64,000 nt of DNA from a virus: positions 1-64,000 of the IMG/VR virus record IMGVR_UViG_3300022908_000001. One strand, 5' to 3'. This document shows positions 56,813-63,820 of this stretch, piece after piece. The position numbers and the translations under genes were made by a program. The notes beneath the pieces are model-generated. The model worked only from the letters and a program-made list of their open reading frames with translations. It made no database searches and was not told the DNA's origin. Numbering within the stretch: the first letter of the stretch is position 1; every line of letters starts with the position of its first letter.

Positions 56813-57474
56813 GCTGTTAATTTATTTAATGTTTCTATGAAAATTTGATTTGCTTTAATTAATTTGTTTTTTAGTGCCGCTATTTGCTCTTGATAATCGG
56901 CTGCATATAAGCGCTTGTAAACGATTTGCAATTTTCCGGGATAGGCAGGATGGTATGACACGAAATCGATCCACTTTCGCCCCGTAATGAGTAAATAGCC
57001 CAAGCATTGATAGTAATATTCTTTCTTGCCAACATCAATCAGGTTTTCGAGTTTGTGTTCCAAATGTGAAGTTATGGTATAGGGGCATTTTATCTCTATC
57101 AACCCATCGATACCAACAAGTCCATCCGGGCTGCCGCCTGCGTTTTCTCCGTATTCAATATACGCAGAATCTTCGATTTTACAAGCGAATACCTCGTTGT
57201 AAATAGCCTTAGCGATTGGCTCGTTGTCGATGCCGTGTTCCGTGTATTTCGAGGTAAACTCATCTTTTGCACGCTGACCGGTTATGCGTTCTGCCAAACA
57301 CTCGTAAACATAAGTCATTGCGCCGTCGGAAAGATTACCGGCCTCTTTATCTGCTTTTAATTTTGGTTCGGTCATCAGCCTGTAGAATTGACTGCATGAG
57401 AACCTGCCAAGTCTGTTCGCATACCATTCAGGCGTGCGCTGACTTTCGTTGAGTATTCCGTTAATTTGTTGCAT
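56809..57474 (-). CDS. YqaJ/lambda-type exonuclease
   Basis: The ATG at 57474 (MQQINGILNESQRTPEWY) is the likely start; upstream codons to 57633 read like shadow. The 221-residue protein has WYANRLGRFSCSQFYRLMTE, ESK-like GIDNEPIAKA, SPDG and IEIKCPYT, the D-E-K catalytic set of the YqaJ family. It degrades 5' ends of double-stranded DNA and works with the annealing protein encoded next to it (overlap 14 bases) in phage recombination. Confidence 0.92.
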   Translation of the reverse strand: MQQINGILNESQRTPEWYANRLGRFSCSQFYRLMTEPKLKADKEAGNLSDGAMTYVYECLAERITGQRAKDEFTSKYTEHGIDNEPIAKAIYNEVFACKIEDSAYIEYGENAGGSPDGLVGIDGLIEIKCPYTITSHLEHKLENLIDVGKKEYYYQCLGYLLITGRKWIDFVSYHPAYPGKLQIVYKRLYAADYQEQIAALKNKLIKANQIFIETLNKLTA

Positions 57475-58021
57475 TTTCAAGGGATTTTTTAATTTCATCC
57501 AAAGGAACTTCTTTCGAATAGGCAGGTATAAACTCAACCTCGTCATTGCCACCGCCAAATAGCTTGCCCAATTTTTGGGCAGCGTTCTTGAGCGCAAAGC
57601 TGTCTGCCGCTGGGGCGTTCTTTTGTATAGCATCCCCTATGATCTGGCTAAAGTCAGTAGGGTTACTGCCTGACTTTAATTGGATAGGCACAGCGCCCAC
57701 GCCATCGAGGTTCCGTGTGCGCCCCGTTACCGGGTTGACTACAGATAGTGTACCGTAAACCAATATTGAATTGGCTACAACCTTAACATCTTTTATAGTC
57801 CAGTCATAATCCTGAAAAATGGTGATGAGGTTGTTTTTTACCCGGTCTACCGGCAGGTATTTCATGCCCTTGTATTCCTTTAACCAATTGGCAGGAGGGG
57901 TAGTGTTTAGTAGCGTATTCAGGTTGTCTACCTGAACCGCTAATCCTAAATCTTTTGTTAATGTACTGATTTGAACTTTCTGTGGTGATTTCGTTACCGC
58001 TGTGCTCTTTTTCGTTTCCAT
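57461..58021 (-). CDS. Rad52/Sak-like single-strand annealing protein
   Basis: The 186-residue protein has LPVDRVKNNLITIFQDYDWT, NSILVYGTLSVVNPVTGRTR and an FALKNAAQKLGKLFGGGN end, matching the Rad52/Sak/Erf class loosely (the DA-K-A-A-x-x-L-G turn is typical). It is next to the exonuclease gene, as such proteins normally are. It should anneal homologous strands during phage recombination. The exact subfamily cannot be fixed. Confidence 0.7.
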   Translation of the reverse strand: METKKSTAVTKSPQKVQISTLTKDLGLAVQVDNLNTLLNTTPPANWLKEYKGMKYLPVDRVKNNLITIFQDYDWTIKDVKVVANSILVYGTLSVVNPVTGRTRNLDGVGAVPIQLKSGSNPTDFSQIIGDAIQKNAPAADSFALKNAAQKLGKLFGGGNDEVEFIPAYSKEVPLDEIKKSLENATN

Positions 58022-58045
58022 ATTATTTACTTTGGTTTTTAGTGT

Positions 58046-58228
58046 TTAGTAACGGGTCGCGCCTCGTTCATACTTGGTGAGCGAAGTCAGCCATTTAACG
58101 CCGGGATTCCTGAAATCAATCAGGTGCTTTTTGTCCTCGTCAAATTTGGGAGGGTTCCGGGTTATCTTTTCACGCCCGATTGTTTGGGCGATTATGGCGG
58201 GGTCGGTGCGGTAATTAATTGTTTTCAT
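58046..58228 (-). CDS. Small basic protein
   Basis: The 60-residue protein (PAIIAQTIGREKITRNPPKF) is basic with a CxxC-less body and a SLTKYERGATRY end. It is part of the recombination unit. Function unknown. Confidence 0.5.
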   Translation of the reverse strand: MKTINYRTDPAIIAQTIGREKITRNPPKFDEDKKHLIDFRNPGVKWLTSLTKYERGATRY

Positions 58229-58254
58229 ATTTCTATTTTATTTGGTTTCATATC

Positions 58255-58482
58255 CTAATATCTCTTTTTAGTTATAGAAAAGTCAATGCCATTAAACCTG
58301 AGACCAAGTGCCCAGCTACTTGTAAATTTAGCATCGATTCTGTTTTTCCATTCATCTTCGAGCATTTCGAAATCTTCATAGCCCAATTCTAAATGAATCA
58401 ATGCATTTTCAACCCTTAGCCCATTGCAATCAATTTCAGACAATATGCATGATAACTGTTCAATTCTTTCTATCTGTGTCAT
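58255..58482 (-). CDS. Hypothetical helical protein
   Basis: The 75-residue protein is acidic and helical (EQLSCILSEIDCNGLRVENA). It overlaps the next upstream gene by four bases. Function unknown. Confidence 0.5.
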   Translation of the reverse strand: MTQIERIEQLSCILSEIDCNGLRVENALIHLELGYEDFEMLEDEWKNRIDAKFTSSWALGLRFNGIDFSITKKRY

Positions 58483-58676
58483 TTCTCATATCCTAAAAGT
58501 CCATGTACTTCAACAATTAAAAGTTCCTGATTCAACGCCTCAATGACCCGCTCACAAGCCGCATAATCGCCACGATCCAATACAGCCTGAACCAATTCCT
58601 GTTCGGTTTCGGCAATCGTCAGCAGCAGGAAGTTGCGCTCGTCCTGTAGGGTTATGGGTGGTTTTGGACGGTTCAT
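58479..58676 (-). CDS. Hypothetical protein
   Basis: The ATG at 58676 (MNRPKPPITLQDERNFLLLT) is preferred over an in-frame start at 58769, whose extra residues are arginine-rich. The 65-residue protein is helical (LVQAVLDRGDYAACERVIEA). Function unknown. Confidence 0.5.
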   Translation of the reverse strand: MNRPKPPITLQDERNFLLLTIAETEQELVQAVLDRGDYAACERVIEALNQELLIVEVHGLLGYEK

Positions 58677-58833
58677 GATTGATGATAGTAATAAATTAAA
58701 AAGTATCCTTCGCCAACGTTCATGAATAGAACGGATACGACTTCTATGTTTCTTTGCGAATTGACCCATATGTTGACAGCGTTATAATTTTGACTCGTTA
58801 CAGCATGGTTCATAAAAAGACGATCTGACTTTT

Positions 58834-59094
58834 TCATACCTTTTTCCAATTATTTTGCGCGTACTGAGCAAACCGACCAAAATTCTCATTAACAACCAAT
58901 AGTTTCTCTTTCCACGGCGCATCGTTATCGCCGCCGTATTGGTTAAAGAATGAGTTGATTATTATGGTTTGCATATCGTTATTGCCTTTGTATATATCGT
59001 TTATGTGCAGGTAGTTCTTTAGTTTCCATTCCAGTCCACTTGCGCCGGGTAGTATCAAACGGGGCTTGTTTTTATTTTTGTTTTTACGGCTCAT
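58834..59094 (-). CDS. Hypothetical protein
   Basis: The 86-residue protein has a KNKNKNKPR basic start and an aromatic, asparagine-rich end. It overlaps the next gene by four bases. Function unknown. Confidence 0.5.
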   Translation of the reverse strand: MSRKNKNKNKPRLILPGASGLEWKLKNYLHINDIYKGNNDMQTIIINSFFNQYGGDNDAPWKEKLLVVNENFGRFAQYAQNNWKKV

Positions 59095-59279
59095 GCTTCC
59101 TCCTTCACTACCAACCCTAACTCCTTAACCACACTCTCCACAGGCAGAACGCCATATTCGTCATAAACCAGTTGCAGTAACTTCGCAGCAGGCAATGGTG
59201 GCAATTCAAGTCGCTCACGTGCCGTTATGCACCCCACCATATAGGCAAAGGCTTCGGCGTAGTTGTTAGTTGTTTTCAT
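59091..59279 (-). CDS. Hypothetical helical protein
   Basis: The ATG at 59279 (MKTTNNYAEAFAYMVGCITA) forms ATGA with the upstream stop; the frame further up is read-through. The 62-residue protein ends in an acidic VVKELGLVVKEEA helix. Function unknown. Confidence 0.55.
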   Translation of the reverse strand: MKTTNNYAEAFAYMVGCITARERLELPPLPAAKLLQLVYDEYGVLPVESVVKELGLVVKEEA

Positions 59280-59611
59280 ATGTTTAATGCTTTGTTGATG
59301 GCTTGTCTCGCTATGTCTACATTCCAAGTTAATAATTGACCGTGTTCATCGTAATGATTCATAAGGTTTTGCAGGGACTCTAATAAGTCAGGTGCTGCGG
59401 CAATTAATCGAGCGTTTGAATGCTCTTCAACGCAGCAGCATGTTTCGACACCACAATCATCATCACTAATGTTGCCGACAAAAAGTACCCTTTCAACAAC
59501 ACGCTCACCAAATTTCTTAGGTATAACGGCGGTGATTTGCCCTTTATGGGTTGTCCTTTTAATCCATGGGCCGGGAGTCCCCTTAAATTGATTTGGAATT
59601 GCTGTACTCAT
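59276..59611 (-). CDS. Conserved phage protein of the 'NARLIAAAPDLLE' type
   Basis: The 111-residue protein starts with a PW-containing segment (GTPGPWIKRTTHKG) and ends with HSNARLIAAAPDLLESLQNL, a sequence common to many phage proteins with unknown role. A cysteine cluster (CGVETCCCVEEH) is in the middle. It overlaps both neighbours. Confidence 0.7.
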   Translation of the reverse strand: MSTAIPNQFKGTPGPWIKRTTHKGQITAVIPKKFGERVVERVLFVGNISDDDCGVETCCCVEEHSNARLIAAAPDLLESLQNLMNHYDEHGQLLTWNVDIARQAINKALNI

Positions 59612-59832
59612 ATATGAACATTATTTAATATATCACCTAAAAAATTACTGAACTCTTGTAGTAGCTTATTTTCACCACCACCATAATAATAGCCATAATC
59701 AAAATTATATCGCTGGCCACCATCTATGATATAAAACTCAAAACACTGGCAACCCATATCGGATTTATATGATTTATAATCATGGACTGACACGTTAGCC
59801 CGTTTTGCCATTTGTAGTATTTTTCTTTTCAT
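59608..59832 (-). CDS. Hypothetical protein
   Basis: The ATG at 59832 (MKRKILQMAKRANVSVHDYK) overlaps the upstream stop. The 74-residue protein has a basic start, a tyrosine/glycine-rich middle (YNFDYGYYYGGGENKLLQEF) and ends at 59608. Function unknown. Confidence 0.5.
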   Translation of the reverse strand: MKRKILQMAKRANVSVHDYKSYKSDMGCQCFEFYIIDGGQRYNFDYGYYYGGGENKLLQEFSNFLGDILNNVHI

Positions 59833-60050
59833 AAAATATCGCTTTCTATATCCCATCTCATAAGAGGACGATTTTCATCTTCATACTCCAATCCGAAGCT
59901 GTCAATTTCGCGGTGGTCGTCTTCTTCCCAACCACGGTTTCTGTTTTGGTATGCGTCAATTTCCGCGAGCTCAAATGGCGTAAATTCCAGCACCGATTTC
60001 GCCCTCGTTTGGGTGCGTTCGGTTGGTTTTAGTTCGGTTAGTTGTTTCAT
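59829..60050 (-). CDS. Hypothetical protein
   Basis: The 73-residue acidic protein has FTPFELAEIDAYQNRNRGWE and ends LMRWDIESDIL. It overlaps both neighbours by four bases. Function unknown. Confidence 0.5.
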   Translation of the reverse strand: MKQLTELKPTERTQTRAKSVLEFTPFELAEIDAYQNRNRGWEEDDHREIDSFGLEYEDENRPLMRWDIESDIL

Positions 60051-60412
60051 GACACAACCTCCAATGTTTTCGATTTGTGGATGTCGTCGATGTTGATGAA
60101 AGCCACAAGTTCGTCGGGTAAATCAATTTCAAAGGAGTATTCAGGCAGTAGTATCCGCTTTTCAGGCTTAGATAACAAACTGTCAAATGTCTGTATAAAA
60201 AAGGTCGTATCATCCGAAATGTGCATTATACCAAAATTATCCGACAACCCATTTGGCCTTATGGCGTGATATCCGACATGGGCATCGGGAAATATATCTC
60301 TTATAGCTAAGGCTATAGCGCAATTCTCCCCCGTAGCACCAATGGCGCGAATAGTTCCGCACCACATACTCCTGCGCAGAACATCTTTAGTAACTGTAAT
60401 CTTAATTTTCAT
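60047..60412 (-). CDS. Hypothetical protein, first gene of replication block
   Basis: The 121-residue protein has GTIRAIGATGENCAIALAIR and VGYHAIRPNGLSDNFGIMHI stretches, without a known family. It is the most upstream gene of the leftward replication unit and lies about 90 bases from a -7 box at 60507-60500. Confidence 0.5.
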   Translation of the reverse strand: MKIKITVTKDVLRRSMWCGTIRAIGATGENCAIALAIRDIFPDAHVGYHAIRPNGLSDNFGIMHISDDTTFFIQTFDSLLSKPEKRILLPEYSFEIDLPDELVAFINIDDIHKSKTLEVVS

Positions 60413-60499
60413 ATCCTTTCCTTATTTGGTATAAGCAAACCTACAAAGTATAATTGGGATGTGCAAATTTATTTTTATTTTTATTTTCAGATTTATTTG

Positions 60500-60507
60500 C
60501 AAATATA
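60500..60507 (-). promoter_or_regulatory. -7 element of the replication block
   Basis: On the minus strand this is TATATTTG. At the -33 position (20 bases upstream) the bases are TTA rather than TTG. The expected start is near 60493, giving a leader of about 80 bases. Confidence 0.45.
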
Positions 60508-60639
60508 AAAAATAGTTCCGATACTTGTAATGTAATAAAATATGAGGGTAGACAAAAAATGGAATAAAGTCGCCAGTTAATATAAGGTTAACGAAAACAT
60601 GTAAGTAGTTAATTGATAAATAACCGGAGAGGCAATAAT

Positions 60640-60703
60640 CGAATTAAAGCAAAGTACACGCATTGATTTGTAGCCAATGCAGGTTCGAATCCTGCCCCTT
60701 ATG
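60640..60703 (+). other. tRNA remnant (Thr-like anticodon arm and T arm)
   Basis: ATTGA-TTTGTAG-CCAAT resembles the tRNA-Thr(UGU) anticodon arm with one mismatch. It is followed directly by a perfect T arm GCAGG-TTCGAAT-CCTGC (60679-60695). The variable loop is missing and no matching D arm or acceptor 5' side is clear. Remnant, attachment-site or RNA mimic are options. Confidence 0.4.
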
Positions 60704-60728
60704 CGAACTGGCAATCTTGCCGGTTTAA

Positions 60729-60779
60729 TTGTGATAAGGTTTAGGAAAGGACGGCGATACGCAAGGTTGATCCGTCCTT
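60729..60779 (+). ncRNA. Structured leader motif (copy A)
   Basis: TTGTGATAAGGTTTA (60729-60743) is followed by an eight-pair stem AAGGACGG/CCGTCCTT (60747-60754 with 60772-60779) with GATACGC in the loop. The order matches 31909-31967 although the stems differ. There is no T run here, so it is not simply a terminator. Confidence 0.45.
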
Positions 60780-60803
60780 AATTAAGAAAACAAAAAGAAC
60801 AAA

Positions 60804-61037
60804 ATGATAAAATTAAACGAAGCGGCAAAAGAAAAGATTAAGAGCGACAGGCAGTTGTTTATAGAGGTTCAAAAGACCTTGAATGTAACTGAAAATAGCC
60901 TTTATAGATTCATTAAAAATGATAGCAATAGGCTGACGGAAATAGATTGCCTTAATACTATTGTTGAATTTACCGGCATGCCTTTATCTGCATTTGTTGA
61001 TGGTAAAATAAGCAAACTAATTTGCAAACAATCATGA
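60804..61037 (+). CDS. Small HTH-like regulator
   Basis: The 77-residue protein has RQLFIEVQKTLNVTENSLYR, an HTH-like pattern with FIKNDSNRLTEID as turn, and an end rich in hydrophobics. It resembles Cro-like phage proteins in size. It is the first gene of the rightward block, and its stop overlaps the next start. Confidence 0.5.
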   Translation: MIKLNEAAKEKIKSDRQLFIEVQKTLNVTENSLYRFIKNDSNRLTEIDCLNTIVEFTGMPLSAFVDGKISKLICKQS

Positions 61038-61249
61038 AAAAATTCTACCACTCCCTCTTCGCCAACAATAACCCAATCATCATATTGGCGATTGTAGCGA
61101 TCGTACCGCTCTGTGCTGTCATTAAGACACAGAACCGGATACATGAGCAGGATTTGTTAAGGATCGATTCGTTGGGTTCGATACACATCTCACCGCCCCA
61201 TATCGATACGTTGAGTTGGTTGAGCGGGGGAGGGGAGATAAAGAGATGA
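61034..61249 (+). CDS. Single-pass membrane protein
   Basis: The 71-residue protein (MKKFYHSLFANNNP) has one TM helix (about residues 15-32, IIILAIVAIVPLCAVI) and a polar C-terminal half. It overlaps genes on both sides (ATGA). Its role is unknown; accessory membrane or superinfection functions are options. Confidence 0.5.
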   Translation: MKKFYHSLFANNNPIIILAIVAIVPLCAVIKTQNRIHEQDLLRIDSLGSIHISPPHIDTLSWLSGGGEIKR

Positions 61250-61506
61250 AAATAAAAATAAAAATAAATTACAGAAGGGATACGTATCATTTCTACACGT
61301 GGATATATAAAGGACAGCGCAATTTGGATGTATCGTTCCTTTTTAAAACTTATAAAGGTGTCTTGTCTGATGACTTTAAACGGATCGTATTAACAGAACC
61401 TATCATAATCGATGGGATTATGAATGATAAACCAAGGGTATTAAAACACTTGACAATTAATAAATGGGATGTTAAAGAGGTTGAACGGGAGTATTTAGGC
61501 ATTTAA
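61246..61506 (+). CDS. Hypothetical protein
   Basis: The ATG at 61246 overlaps the upstream stop. The 86-residue protein is beta-rich and basic (MKIKIKINYRRDTYHFYTWI) with a WDVKEVEREYLGI end. Function unknown. Confidence 0.5.
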   Translation: MKIKIKINYRRDTYHFYTWIYKGQRNLDVSFLFKTYKGVLSDDFKRIVLTEPIIIDGIMNDKPRVLKHLTINKWDVKEVEREYLGI

Positions 61507-61518
61507 ACCCCCTACCAT

Positions 61519-61542
61519 CCTGACACCCTAAAACGGTTCAGG
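61519..61542 (+). promoter_or_regulatory. Hairpin leader
   Basis: CCTGA/TCAGG stem (61519-61523 with 61538-61542) is followed by GGCGGTAAAAAATA and AAAGAG before the ATG at 61571. Similar leaders occur before 62508 and 62842. Confidence 0.35.
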
Positions 61543-61570
61543 AGTTGGCGGTAAAAAATAGTAAAGAGTT

Positions 61571-61996
61571 ATGAGAAGTTTAGAGTATTTAATCCAATTA
61601 TTCCCAGATAAAACGGGTACGGAGCTAATGAAAATTCAGGCAGATGATAAAAAATTGGATGCCGAAGAGTTTGAAAACAGAAATAGGGCGAAGCTTGACC
61701 TGATCAATGACATTAATACCAATGGTGGTTTTTACAGAGGTCGCTTTGGCATGGATCAGCGGTTTTATTACTCTTTTAAAAACTTACAACTAATGAGTAC
61801 TGCCATTTATTGTGACGTTACCACATTAGTTACTTTTTATCAGGACAACGGCACTATTCATATAGAATACCGTGAAGAAACATTTAAGGCATTTGAAAAT
61901 TACGGTGTGGAAATATACGAGAAGATAACCAAGTCTGATTTTGATAAAGCCTACGAACTTTTGCAAGGGTTCAAAAATCAACTATGGAAAGATTAA
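61571..61996 (+). CDS. Hypothetical protein
   Basis: The 141-residue protein is helix and strand mixed with many acidic and aromatic residues (RFGMDQRFYYSFKNLQLMST). The second half has YREETFKAFENYGVEIYEK. No family is recognised. A good AAAGAG ribosome site precedes it. Confidence 0.5.
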   Translation: MRSLEYLIQLFPDKTGTELMKIQADDKKLDAEEFENRNRAKLDLINDINTNGGFYRGRFGMDQRFYYSFKNLQLMSTAIYCDVTTLVTFYQDNGTIHIEYREETFKAFENYGVEIYEKITKSDFDKAYELLQGFKNQLWKD

Positions 61997-62034
61997 TTAA
62001 GGTTTTTTGGCGGTAAAGGAGAAAAAAGAAGATT

Positions 62035-62454
62035 ATGGCAACAAGAGTAGATTTTTATGTAATGAGCCCGGATGGTGAATTGCAATTTATAGGGAATACC
62101 GTTAATGAGTATTACGGTGATTTTGAAAAAGCGACCAACGTTAAGGATTACCTTAAAAGTGTTCGTGAACTTTTAGCTATAAATAGTTCGATTGAGGGCA
62201 AGTGGTATTGGCCGTGGAAAACATCTAATATATCTGATGAGGTTTTTGTATTCAAACAAACTCCTACCTTTTTCAATAAGAACAAGGGCAAACTATTGTC
62301 TAAGGTTTATGTAAATGGTGAAGATAGGGACGAGAATTACCTATGGTTTGCCGATTACGATAAAAGGTATGATGAGAAATATATGGACAATGACGAACGG
62401 GGATGGTATAAAAAAGAGTTCGCAACCAAGATAAAACTTTTGAGATTTGATTAA
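62035..62454 (+). CDS. Hypothetical protein
   Basis: The 139-residue protein starts MATRVDFYVMSPDGELQFIG and has KGKLLSKVYVNGEDRDENYL and an aromatic YDKRYDEKYMDNDERGWYKK end. It is one of several spaced small genes each with its own ribosome site (AAAGGAGAAAA). Function unknown. Confidence 0.5.
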   Translation: MATRVDFYVMSPDGELQFIGNTVNEYYGDFEKATNVKDYLKSVRELLAINSSIEGKWYWPWKTSNISDEVFVFKQTPTFFNKNKGKLLSKVYVNGEDRDENYLWFADYDKRYDEKYMDNDERGWYKKEFATKIKLLRFD

Positions 62455-62480
62455 CCACCCCCACAAATCAACCAGGTGGT
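62454..62480 (+). promoter_or_regulatory. Hairpin leader
   Basis: ACCACC/GGTGGT stem (62454-62459 with 62475-62480) follows the stop of the previous gene and precedes the ATG at 62508 by 28 bases with AGAGAAGAG. It resembles the leader at 62801. Confidence 0.35.
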
Positions 62481-62507
62481 GGAAAAGTAAAATAAAGAGA
62501 AGAGAAT

Positions 62508-62801
62508 ATGGAAAACAACAAAGATATTGTTTACGGCCCCGGCGATAATGATTACGGCAGGCGAAGCAAACCGGCACTCCGGCCATTTAATGAAATGAAC
62601 TTTACGGAGTTTCAGGTACAATTAAGATGCTGTCTGATTATTAAAGACGGATTTGATAACGAGTGGATGCATGATTTTTATTCTGACTTCATCGAAGATT
62701 ATAGAGTTGGCAGATATGATACTGTTAAAGAATGGGCTGAATTTTTCTTTCAGGAAGTTACCCTTGACACGCATTCATATTGCCTAGTCACAAATATTTA
62801 A
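62508..62801 (+). CDS. Hypothetical protein
   Basis: The 97-residue protein has an acidic start (MENNKDIVYGPGDNDYGRRS) and a helical middle (YDTVKEWAEFFFQEVTLDTH). No family is recognised. Confidence 0.5.
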   Translation: MENNKDIVYGPGDNDYGRRSKPALRPFNEMNFTEFQVQLRCCLIIKDGFDNEWMHDFYSDFIEDYRVGRYDTVKEWAEFFFQEVTLDTHSYCLVTNI

Positions 62802-62828
62802 CCAACCCCCGCCCATTTGATAGGTGGT
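62801..62828 (+). promoter_or_regulatory. Hairpin leader
   Basis: ACCAACC and GGTGGT can pair imperfectly. The T-less end followed by AAAAAATAAGAG before ATG 62842 resembles the leaders at 61519 and 62454. Confidence 0.3.
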
Positions 62829-62841
62829 AAAAAATAAGAGT

Positions 62842-63081
62842 ATGGAAAATAATCAAAATTCAATAATTAGTGGGAATCTAAAGGGCGTTGTATGGTATTG
62901 GAGTCCGTGTTATTCAAATTATTTTAAGGATACAATTGATAGTTACGATGAAGAGTTAGATATGTATTACTTGAAAAATGCAGGTGATTTCTTCCAGTAT
63001 AATCAACTGTTTAAAACAAAACGTGAAGCAGCACTTGATGCGTTCCCGCCCCTAACCCCCTCCCCCGGTAAACCACGATAA
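62842..63081 (+). CDS. Hypothetical protein
   Basis: The ATG at 62842 follows AAGAG. The frame opens earlier from a GTG at 62824, but that lies in the hairpin. The 79-residue protein is acidic and aromatic (WYWSPCYSNYFKDTIDSYDE) with a PPLTPSPGKPR end. Function unknown. Confidence 0.45.
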   Translation: MENNQNSIISGNLKGVVWYWSPCYSNYFKDTIDSYDEELDMYYLKNAGDFFQYNQLFKTKREAALDAFPPLTPSPGKPR

Positions 63082-63095
63082 TAAAAAGAGATAGT

Positions 63096-63344
63096 ATGCC
63101 AACTAAAAAACAATTGAATCTTATGATGGAATCAGACTTAGAGTTCGGTTACCCAAATGACAGAGGGTCAGAACATACCCCAATAGGAGAACGCGCCCAA
63201 ACCGGTGTCCCCGAATGGCTTCGTCGCCAACGAGAAAGCCCGCAAGGTGAGGTTATAGGTAAAATAGTCCTCGATGAAGAAACCGGGGAAATGAGAATTA
63301 AACCTATAGACGACACTCGCCCCCATCCAAAGGGGAACACCTAA
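63096..63344 (+). CDS. Hypothetical protein
   Basis: The 82-residue protein is charged and proline-containing (ERAQTGVPEWLRRQRESPQG) with GKIVLDEETGEMRI. It follows a clear AAAGAG site. Function unknown. Confidence 0.45.
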   Translation: MPTKKQLNLMMESDLEFGYPNDRGSEHTPIGERAQTGVPEWLRRQRESPQGEVIGKIVLDEETGEMRIKPIDDTRPHPKGNT

Positions 63345-63357
63345 AAATTGAAATAGA

Positions 63358-63528
63358 ATGAAAAATAGCGAATTAAACAAGCAGTTAGGTATTGGCCCCG
63401 GTGGAATTAACTGTGGTTGCTGTATTGATTATCCTAAAAAGCGTCAGAACCATAAAAAATTATATCGCAGGCTTAAGCGCAAGATTTTAAAAGTTTTGGC
63501 CCAAAAGGAAATTAAACACCCCCTATAA
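63358..63528 (+). CDS. Small cysteine/lysine-rich protein
   Basis: The 56-residue frame (MKNSELNKQLGIGPGGINCG, then CCIDYPKKRQ, RRLKRK) has a CGCC cluster and a very basic C-terminus, a type of small nucleic-acid-binding protein found in phages. No family is recognised. Confidence 0.5.
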   Translation: MKNSELNKQLGIGPGGINCGCCIDYPKKRQNHKKLYRRLKRKILKVLAQKEIKHPL

Positions 63529-63568
63529 CTCCAGGTAGTTAACAGGTAGAAAATTAAAAGGAGGAAAG

Positions 63569-63820
63569 ATGAAAAATAGTATACCTAATCTTAAAGAAAA
63601 GATCGAGGAGAATTTGAAAGAGCTTCGATATGGTGACAATATTACCGAACTAGTGTGTGTGCTTCAAAACCCCTTAGGCGGTAAAATTCAGGTTCAATTA
63701 ACCCTGATAAAGGTTAACGAAGATGATGAGTTTCAGGAAGCAATAGATGAGCACCCAAATACGCCTATTTTAAAAATTAACGGCGGCAAGGTTTTAACCT
63801 CTAACCAACCACCTAATTAG
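63569..63820 (+). CDS. Hypothetical protein
   Basis: The 83-residue protein is acidic at both ends with a central GGKIQVQLTLIKVNEDDEFQ. The AAAAGGAGGAAAG ribosome site is strong. Its TAG abuts the ATG of the TnpB gene. Confidence 0.5.
   Translation: MKNSIPNLKEKIEENLKELRYGDNITELVCVLQNPLGGKIQVQLTLIKVNEDDEFQEAIDEHPNTPILKINGGKVLTSNQPPN

Larger units (their letters stand above)
60413..60803. promoter_or_regulatory. Divergent control region with promoter, tRNA-like and hairpin elements
   Basis: This 391-base region separates the leftward replication genes from the rightward accessory genes. It holds a leftward TATATTTG box (60507-60500), a tRNA-like stretch around 60640-60703, a GGCAA-TC-TTGCC hairpin (about 60710-60721) and the structured motif 60729-60779. 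AT-rich runs near 60460-60500 could suit an origin, but I find no clear DnaA boxes. Confidence 0.45.

Noticed and set aside
60413-60803. Clear replication origin with DnaA boxes
   Set aside because: The region is AT-rich and central, but no repeated TTATNCACA-like boxes are seen. Cumulative GC skew would be needed.
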